Assembly: GCA_009363875.1 (NCBI GenBank)
Contig: CM018692.1
Span: 94,082,137 to 94,146,136, forward strand
Reading direction: 5' to 3'
DNA: 64,000 bases
Source of the DNA: Mikania micrantha
Taxonomy: Eukaryota > Streptophyta > Magnoliopsida > Asterales > Asteraceae
Below are positions 56,740-64,000 of the stretch, in pieces (within the stretch, counting starts at the first letter, position 1; every line of letters starts with the position of its first letter). The notes below the pieces were generated by a model that saw nothing but the letters and a program-made list of their open reading frames with translations, did no database searches and was not told the origin of the DNA. The position numbers and the translations under genes are program-made.

Positions 56740-57427
56740 TGCTGAACCTCGTAGGGGCTATTTAACCAGCAACAAGGACTTTAGACTCACGGTCAAATCC
56801 TTGGTATTTGCTCCCTTTAAGGTTAAACACTTAGTTATTTTAGGTTGTTTAGAGTTTGCTAGAAAAGGAGAAAACGGGAATAGTAACACAAGGTATTTTC
56901 GGGGAATTCAATTCGATTAATTCAGAGAATGTTGGGGTATAAATACCCAACATTCAATGTTACAAGACAAGAAAGAATAGGACAAATAGTTGACACTGTT
57001 ACAGACACTTAATCATCATAAGAGTACAACTAATACAAAGTCAACAACTACGGAACCACAAGTCCTCAGAAGTTCTTCAGTCTTTAGTTCTTCCGAGGTT
57101 GAAATAGTTATTTAAGAGTTTAGTGGTTATTCTTTCGGAAGATTTTCTTCGGAATCTAAGCAATCCGTTGTTATTACTTGATCAGTAGTTATCTTCTGAA
57201 ACAGTGGTTGTCTTCCGAAAGGATCAGGTTCAGCTATTATCTTCTGAAGCTAAAGAGATTCGTGGTTGTTCTTTTCCGAATCTTCCACTGTTGAGCTTCC
57301 GATGTTGAAGCTCAGTAGTTTTGCTCAGAAGAAGAATTAAAGAGAAAGGGTCCATGGTAGGTCAATCCGCGGTTTTATTCCGTTGTTTGGATTCAGTGGT
57401 TTTGCGCATAAGACCTTATTTTCAACA
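56740..57427 (-). repeat. 3' LTR of element E2 (688 bp)
   Basis: On the minus strand it starts TGTTGAAAATAAGG at 57427 and ends AGGTTCAGCA at 56740. It carries the same GGGTATAAATACCCAACATTC TATA-like block (about 56933-56954) as E1. The purine tract is CTAGAGGAAGAT (complement of 57428-57439). Confidence 0.85.
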
Positions 57428-60400
57428 ATCTTCCTCTAGACTGATGAAGTCAAAACCATTTATTTCATATTCGGTGTCATCATTTTCCAGGTTCATATCA
57501 TGCAATTCTTTCAGATCATTCTTGGGGAGCTTAAGGATAGCATCCCAATCTGAGAAGAAAGTCCTTGAACCATTGAATCTTTCAATGATCATAGTTTTGG
57601 TGACAGAGTCGAAGAAACATCTCTTTCTTCTAGCTCTAGAATGGGTGATCTGAAGAGGCTGAAATTTGGATAAAGGAGCTTCGGGGAGAATGGGTGGAGA
57701 TGTTGTAGGCCAATAAATGATTTCTCTTCTTTTAATTTGGTCCTTGGATTCAAGTACTTTCTTGACTACAGCATGCTGATGAGGCTCATAGTGCCTCAAG
57801 AGATCAGGGAGAACCTCCTTTTCAACTTTAATCCAAGGTCTGAACTTGATAGCAGATGGAGATTCCTCAGATCTAGCACCCATGCTTCCAAGAGGTGCAT
57901 TTAGCAGATGGTCAATCATGGTACTTGGATTTGCATCCTTGAGTGTGGACACCACCAGTAGGAGAGGGTGATGTGGCTTCTTTCCAGAGCTTATGATGAT
58001 CACTATTGACCCTTTTGAATTTGGACCATTCATCAAAAAATATATCATCCTTTCATCTCATGATCATATTCCTTGATTCCCACTGATTTTTAATGACGAT
58101 GTGTTTTATTATTTTCCTCTATTCAGTGGTCTTCTTTTTGATGGCCTCCTTTATTCTTTTAGAAAGGACTTCAGCTTTCTTTCTGAGACCTGCGATATCA
58201 CAATTGATGAAGGTTTCAACCTTATACTTACCTTCATTTAACAAGAACTTGATCAGTTGCACCTTCTCATCCTGACAGGCTTTATCTTGTTGCCGATCCA
58301 TTCAGGCTATCTGTTCTTGATAGGCCTTGACCAACTCATCTTTTGAAAGACCAGTGGCTTCTAGATCAGCTAAGATCTTGTTTTCCCCCTCAACTTCTTA
58401 ATTCTTTAGTTCTTGAAGGTCTTCAGTTATGGGGAACTGCCTTACAGGAGTATGGGATTCTTTTAGAGAGGAGGTTTGAGTTTTATCAGCTTCAACATCA
58501 GCTGACTTTATTGGTGAGGGAGCTTTGGTGGTTTTGGATGGGTTGGAGTCAAACTCATCATCATCAGCCAGTCTAAGCCTCCTTTTTCTTGGAATTTGAG
58601 AGGCAATGGGCTGATTATCATTTGTGTCTGAACTTGGTTCTTGAATTTGAGTTAAAGGTTTCTTTGGTTTAGTGGTGGGGGTTTTGGATTTTCTGGCCAC
58701 ACTCTTCTGTATTCTTGTGAAAGACCGAGTGATTATGGGAACTGGTTTTTGTCCTATTTTGGATGCATTTAAGATGGTGGGATATGAGGTATGGGAAGAT
58801 AATTCTAGAAGGGTTTGAGAAGCAAATTTGGGAGAAAGGGTATGTGAGTTTTCTTTATTGGTTTTTACAGGTGAAGAAAGGATGGATATGCTGGGAAGGG
58901 TTTGTTTGGGAGAGATTGGGTTATGTTCAGATTGGACAGATTCAGTTTGAGCTGGTATGTCCTGAGTGGTAGAGGCTAAAGAAGAGGGGGCTGTTGTTGT
59001 GAGTTTTATTGGTTCAGTGGGAGCTGGTTTGGTGGATTTGGGTTTGGGTTTTCTGGTCACACAAGATGCTCCAGTTTCCACTTGAGCTTCAGCTTCCCTT
59101 TGTTTCTGTTCAGAACTGTCCTTCGCAGCCTTAGTCTGAAATTGGTCATCTAATGCAGCTTTGAGAAATGCCTCTTGATTCTTCAGTCTTATTTCCTTCA
59201 TTCTTCTTTGTTTAATCTTGTCTTGATCCCTTTTAGCAGCTTGGGCTTCAGTCAGGAGTCTTTCATTCTCCTTCGTTTTGGCTTCATCAGCCTTTTCCTT
59301 GAACTAAGGAGGAGGAGTTATTCCTGTGAGAGACTCCAGAAAGAGAGTGTGATTAGCTACCTCATGTTGTAAGGAGGAAATTTTGGAATCTACTAAAATT
59401 TTCAGTAGATCCAGTTGAAGCTTCTGAGTGATATGGAAGTCTTTGGTAAAATTGGTGAAGAGAGTGGTGAGATGGGTGTGAAGAAGTGTGTTTAACACTT
59501 CTTGAAAATCTTGGGTTGAGAAGAAGGGGGCAGTGGAAGAAGGTGGAGTGTTTGGGAGACCTTCAAGTGAAGGTGCTTGCATTGGGATGGATTGGGGTTG
59601 CAGGAATTGGTCATTCAAAACTTTTGTGACTAGCTTAGTGAGCTTGGCCATATCAGCCTGAATATGAGAAACAGTAACCACCAATTCCTTGAGTTTGAGA
59701 TCTGATTCGTCCAACCGTTTAAGGATGTCATACGAATCCCTAACAGGTGAGTCAGTTTTAGCATGAACTGGGTCCATCTCAGGAGTATCATGTACCCCGT
59801 TTTCTTGGTTCTGAGGATTTCCAGCCTACGTTTCAAAAACTTCATTGGTTGTTGCCATAGCAGGAGTCTTAGTGCCTAATCCATCCAGATGAAGACCCAT
59901 TGGGCTTTCATGTCACACCCCGGGGTCCGGGATCTCAACGGCCCGGACGCTGCAACCCGAATTGGTTTCATGGATCATACAGTCTCAGTCATAGTTTATT
60001 ACTCTTTTTCATATGTTATAAGCGGAAGCGTTGTTTGATGAATTCATAATTTTACGCAGCGAAAATCGTTATTTTGCAAACTTCATTAATAATTCACATG
60101 CATAGATGTGAAAACCATATTTCATTGTTTCTTAATGATTCATACGCATGAGTATGAAAAACCACGTTTTCATCGTTTGTTAATAATTTTTTAAAAATAA
60201 CTTTTCGCGATTTTATAAAATTTCATACACATAGGTATGAACACCATCATTTCATATTATTGTAAACCGGATTTTCACAAACACGTAATTTCAAATCATT
60301 TTATAATATCCGGTTTATACATGACTTGGAGGCATAGCTCCAATAGCTCCATGGTCTCATCACAAGATTCTATTCAAGGCATCATAAGCCAAGAATCTCT

Positions 60401-62095
60401 AATCTTGCTTCTTGTTTATATTCATTATTACCTGAAAAGCTTTTGAAAATAAAACATCAACATAATGTTGGTGAATACAAATAACAGACTCGATATGTAA
60501 GCATAGCATGTTCGGTCCTTTAACCATAATTAATGATGGCAATACTACACATTTAGCAGGTTATTTCACTGATCGATATAACCACTGCATACCCTGGCTT
60601 GTACTGTCACTGGTAAGGAACAACAGCAGACTGTGTCTTAAAATTGTTCCTTCCAGCCCACAGCCCGTCACTGGTTAGGTTGCCTGCAGAGTGCGTCTTA
60701 CGTATAACCTTCCAGCCCACGCTACCAGCCACGTATGGGAATTTCACCCATAGCGGATAGAATTTGCAAATATTACGTATACTAATGGCCTAAATGATGG
60801 TCTCATAGTATCCCTTTATGCGTCAAAGTTTAAACATACCATGCTAAAAAAATTCATTTATAAATTAAAAAACGAGTTAAATGTATTCACCTAAATTTTT
60901 GGTTGACTGAGTGACAGCTTAAACTTCTCGATGTAAATTTGGGCAGCGTTTTTGCTTAATCTATCCTTATTACCATTTGCAAGTATGATTCCTGATGCTT
61001 TTATTTTTCTGATCCTAAAATAGATCATAACTTCAATATATTATTTGTATACATAGGGTCAGATTTTAACCTTAACCCTATACAAAACCTTTAACTTATG
61101 AGTTAAATCAAAGGATAAAAATAAATACCTAATTACGAACCAATTTCTTAATATGAAGAACTTCCTAATGATTGCATGCTCACTTTGAATTTTTTGTTCA
61201 GGAGTTTAACGTTTTACAGTTCTTGTTTTGTTTGATTGATTCTTTCTTTGAAAGAAATTATATATGTGTCTGTGATTGAATTAAAGATATGTCTGCACAT
61301 ACCCATCCCACGTATACCATATAATTTCGTCATCTAATTGTTAATTGTGTTAGATAAGTAAATACTTATCTTTTGCATACACACACTTCACACATGCACT
61401 AAAGTTTTTTTTTTCATGTTTAGAATTATTAATATTATATTATAATAAGTAATTTAGCTCAAATCTAGATTTCCTCTTATATCTTTAAATATATCACCTT
61501 CTATTAAATTATAAATATGCGGTTAGGACGTACTCATTTTTCTGTATGTTTTGACCTAAGTTTCATTAAAAACGGACAAGGATCATATATAATATATTTT
61601 ATTATTATTATTATTATTAATAAAACGACGTTTGACTAAATTTAACGATCTTTTAGACATCAAATATTTTAATATTCGTTTTATCCAACTAATTCGGTTA
61701 AACAAACATCAAAAATTTTGAATGCTCATTTCTACTTCTATACTCTCGAATAATCATATTTTATAAAATGAATTATTTTAATTATTACACGAGACCTTAT
61801 GATTCAATTAACTGTTCTATTAGTATATTTTTAAATGATAATATTTTATTAATAAATAAGAGTATTTTACTTATATCTATAAAATGGAATGTTACATTTC
61901 ATGTGAGACGGATGCTCTAGATATATGATCATGATGTTTAGATAGACTGAACACCCTGATCTCATCCTCTTCTCCTTGGGTTGGAGACTGAATATTAGAA
62001 CCTTGGTTTGAAGGGGCTGCTCCTCAATTGGTGAAGGGGGATGAGAACCATTTGGCTCAAAACTAGAGTCAATCTCTAGGAGAATTTGGGCAATA
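57428..62095 (-). pseudogene. Last ORF of element E2, interrupted by solo LTR F
   Basis: From high to low coordinates: ILLEIDSSFEPNGSHPPSPI (about 62080-62020), then F, then SPMGLHLDGLGTKTPAM from 59908. The frame 59777-59304 (MDPVHAKTDSPVRDSYDILK, then SHIQADMAKLTKLVTKVL) suggests a coiled coil. The frame 59201-58398 is Ser/Thr/Pro/Lys-rich with KRRLRLADDDEFDSNPSKTT. The stretches 58301-58119 and 58048-57422 end in DFISLEEDC and a stop at the purine tract. Four or more stops break it. It matches E1 domain by domain. No protease, RT or integrase motif was seen, so the element type stays open. Confidence 0.6.
59911..61896 (-). mobile_element. Solo LTR F (1,986 bp) inserted in the ORF of E2
   Basis: The perfect target duplication TTTCA (59906-59910 and 61897-61901) flanks TGTCACACCCCGGGG ... 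GGAATGTTACA; on the minus strand it starts TGTAACATTCC and ends GGGGTGTGACA. The E2 ORF continues across. Inside are a ~75-bp duplication with CACTGGT and CTTCCAGCCCAC (about 60605-60720), ATAGGTATGAA-type repeats (60095-60245), and an (ATT)n tract at 61589-61620. No coding motif is present. Confidence 0.9.
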
Positions 62096-64000
62096 TGTCA
62101 CACCCTGAGCCGGCAGGCTGGAGCGACTTTCCCATCAGGCGAAATGTTCTCGGGGCGCGATATCGTTTGGTAATCAAAATGATCGGATTGTTTGCATAGC
62201 ACATGATATATAAATGAGAAATGTTAACATGACAATGATATAGAATTACAAAGTTAAATTACAATTTTACGTTCATAATTTAACTAAGTAAATCTATCCA
62301 AAAGAATCAATGTGTTTCTATCTTGTATCTGCACAAGATTTACAAAAGATGATTCAATGTTTTGTCATTCAAAAGTATGATTAACACAAAATGCAGCTAG
62401 GGCTTCTAAAAGTCCTCTAGCTATGTTCCTGAATGCTGGTGACTAGACCTATTCGTCACCTGAGAAAAACATGCATTTAAACAAAGTCAACACGAGGTTG
62501 GTGAGTTCATAAGTTTAGTAATTGAAAACCATTGATTTGTTGTCATTCATGTTCACAATGTTACACACATGTCTTGTTCATAAATGTTCCATTTGTCACA
62601 CACAATGTCCATCTCCATAGTTATACTTCCAAATGGTATTTCATCCAATCAAGCATGCTTATATATAGGGCATACGAAAGGGTCGAGCCTACAACCCGCC
62701 CAGACGTCATCCCACCACATGCTTAACAGGATTTAAAACCACTTGTTATACAACTATGGATACCCATTTCCTTTCACCCATGATTCCCCAAGTTTGATTA
62801 TTCCCATCATTTGGAAAAGAGACGTAATTGTCTCTGTTAGCTTTTACTTACGGATTAGCCCGGATATCTAGAGCAAGACTTGATAGTCTTGGTAGCCGAT
62901 CATTACTGATTAGCCCGGAGTGTAAGATATCCCCCAACGATATCTAGAGCAAGACTTAGTAGTCTCTGTGACTGTCAGTACTGCCCAGTCCGGTCTGTAA
63001 GATATCCTTCCCATAATATCTATTTGATGAGACTTAATTGTCTCTAAGCGTGTTACTATTGATAAATTTGGCGTGCAAGATATTCTCTCCATAATATCTA
63101 GAAGAATGAAAGTTTAGAGTCTCTATGTATGCGGTTTCTGACTGGTTTGGATTGTAAGGTATCCTCTCCATGATACCTAGATTGAGACATAATTGTCCCA
63201 GTGGCTGCCATTCATGACAAACCCGATGGGTAAGATATCCTCTCCATGATATCTATTTGAGTGAATACGTTCCCAAGACCTTTTGAGTGTTAATAAGTAG
63301 AATGTTATCGCATACAATGCTCAGTATGTTCCTAATAAATCGAGTCAACTCCATTTCAATGAAAGTGAAGTTATAACCCTTTTTGGTATGTTCTTAGTTA
63401 GATGTGATGTAAGCGTTATGATTGTTTAATAAGTTCAACCACGTGGCCCATGTTCACTACTATAGGATCCCCAAGACCCTATTCCAAGAGTGTGATTTGT
63501 TACAACCCGTTAAGTAGTAGTTAATGTTTGATGTCCTCATTGATGTTCACAATGATGATCTCAATTTTATGTGTTCTCACGTGTTAACCATGTGTTCTAA
63601 GAATTTGTCTTAATGCACATGGTTGGTTTGTGGAATGGATGAATGATATCATTATCATGCATGTATGTTATCATGATTATCATTCTTGTTGTTCTTGTAA
63701 TTGTCCCATATAGTCATGTTGTTACCTCCTGGTAAGTTTCGAAATGATATAAGATCACATCTCATTTCTCCTGTGTTATATAGATGTTGAAATGATTTCA
63801 TGAAGTTACAATATCATGGATCATTCTAAATGTCTCAGTTATGTTAAGTTGACACAAGCATGCACACAATGATAAGCGATAATAAGGATAAACAATAGTA
63901 TCTAAATCATAGTAAAGTCAGTATGTTGTACCAAAACTTTTAAATAAATAAAAGCTTTAAGCATGTTTCTCAGCCCTGCGCTTTGAAATCAGTTAAGATT
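62096..64000 (-). mobile_element. LTR G (minus), running off the right edge
   Basis: It starts on the plus strand with TGTCACACCCTGAGCCGGC and matches the U5 end of A, B and C (GGGGCGCGATATCG, CACCTGAGAA, TTATATATAGGGCATACG) in the minus orientation. The last bases (AAGCATGTTTCTCAGCCCTGCG) match the conserved block of the same LTRs, so about half the LTR is visible. Left flank CAATA (62091-62095) is a possible target duplication. Whether a full element follows cannot be seen. Confidence 0.85.
62820..63260. repeat. Tandem array of ~85-95 bp units with short palindromes in LTR G
   Basis: Five or six diverged units each hold GTAAGATATC...CCATGATATCTAG and GAGACTTAATTGTCTC-like inverted repeats. 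It occupies the place of the three-copy GATATGGGC array in B and C. Confidence 0.8.

Larger units (their letters stand above)
56740..62095 (-). mobile_element. Element E2 (minus): relative of E1 inserted in it, cut by F and G
   Basis: A 688-bp LTR (57427-56740 on the minus strand) ends inside the E1 ORF, directly before EPIKITTT-like coding. The ORF upstream of its purine tract is homologous to that of E1. Solo LTR F (59911-61896) splits the ORF, and LTR G at 62096 splits it again. The left flank GGTTC (56735-56739) is a possible target duplication whose partner is outside the window. Confidence 0.78.

Noticed and set aside
54516..59910. Calling the E1/E2 ORF an envelope gene or the elements endogenous viruses
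   Set aside because: I see no signal peptide, membrane segment or other virus hallmark; position alone is not enough.
1..64000. Host protein-coding, tRNA or rRNA genes
   Set aside because: Every recognisable coding motif belongs to retroelements or the MULE; no cloverleaf with A/B boxes or rRNA text was noticed by eye, though a computed scan was not possible.

Overview
The window looks like heterochromatic, intergenic DNA of a flowering plant, probably a eudicot. An Asteraceae source is a weak guess from the general look of the accessory ORFs. I see no intact host gene, tRNA, rRNA or CRISPR array. Almost every base belongs to LTR retrotransposons, mostly Ty3/gypsy chromoviruses with very long LTRs (2-4.2 kb), a minus-strand primer site for initiator tRNA-Met, and a chromodomain-like end on the integrase. 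There is also one decayed Mutator-like (MULE) transposase. Family names rest on motifs read by eye; nothing was searched.

Layout, left to right. Element H (plus) has gag-pol from 275, is cut by solo LTR A (1211-5194, TSD ATAAA), continues to 8513, is cut by the nearly full-size element B (8514-20491, TSD ATGTA), then finishes at 20492-20770 with its 3' LTR from 20806. Element I (minus, 22607-31896) follows, itself cut by solo LTR J (24451-26182, TSD ATAGT). From 31897 to 34440 is non-LTR DNA with a broken MULE transposase that carries an OTU-like segment. A 1.4-kb direct repeat (34466-35893 and 36253-37668) carries a coiled-coil gene fragment; its second copy lies inside LTR K (36178-39243). 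Element D (minus) starts with its 3' LTR at 39379-42050 and pol at 42051-44102, is cut by element C (44103-53556, TSD TAAAC), and resumes to 54515. There it meets E1 (minus), which contains a relative, E2, which contains solo LTR F (59911-61896, TSD TTTCA) and an LTR, G, that runs off the right edge. The right half is thus a four-deep nest: D, E1, E2, then F and G.

No element looks autonomous. H lacks part of RT and has lost the integrase catalytic Glu. B keeps gag and integrase but has 1.4 kb of unrecognised DNA where protease, RT and RNase H should be. C keeps a 774-codon gag-protease-RT frame but has lost its promoter, its primer site and an integrase catalytic Asp. D and I are broken by stops, frameshifts and insertions.

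The most unusual observations are: (1) B, C and D each carry a stop (TGA, TAA, TAG) at the same integrase codon; (2) the long LTRs share a gene-like plan of TATA-like box, CT-rich leader, AG|GTA donor-like site and a conserved CAG|GTGA site shortly before the LTR end; (3) each LTR family carries its own CpG-rich island of repeated short motifs; (4) TATA modules are tandemly multiplied, with copy number differing between the two LTRs of B.
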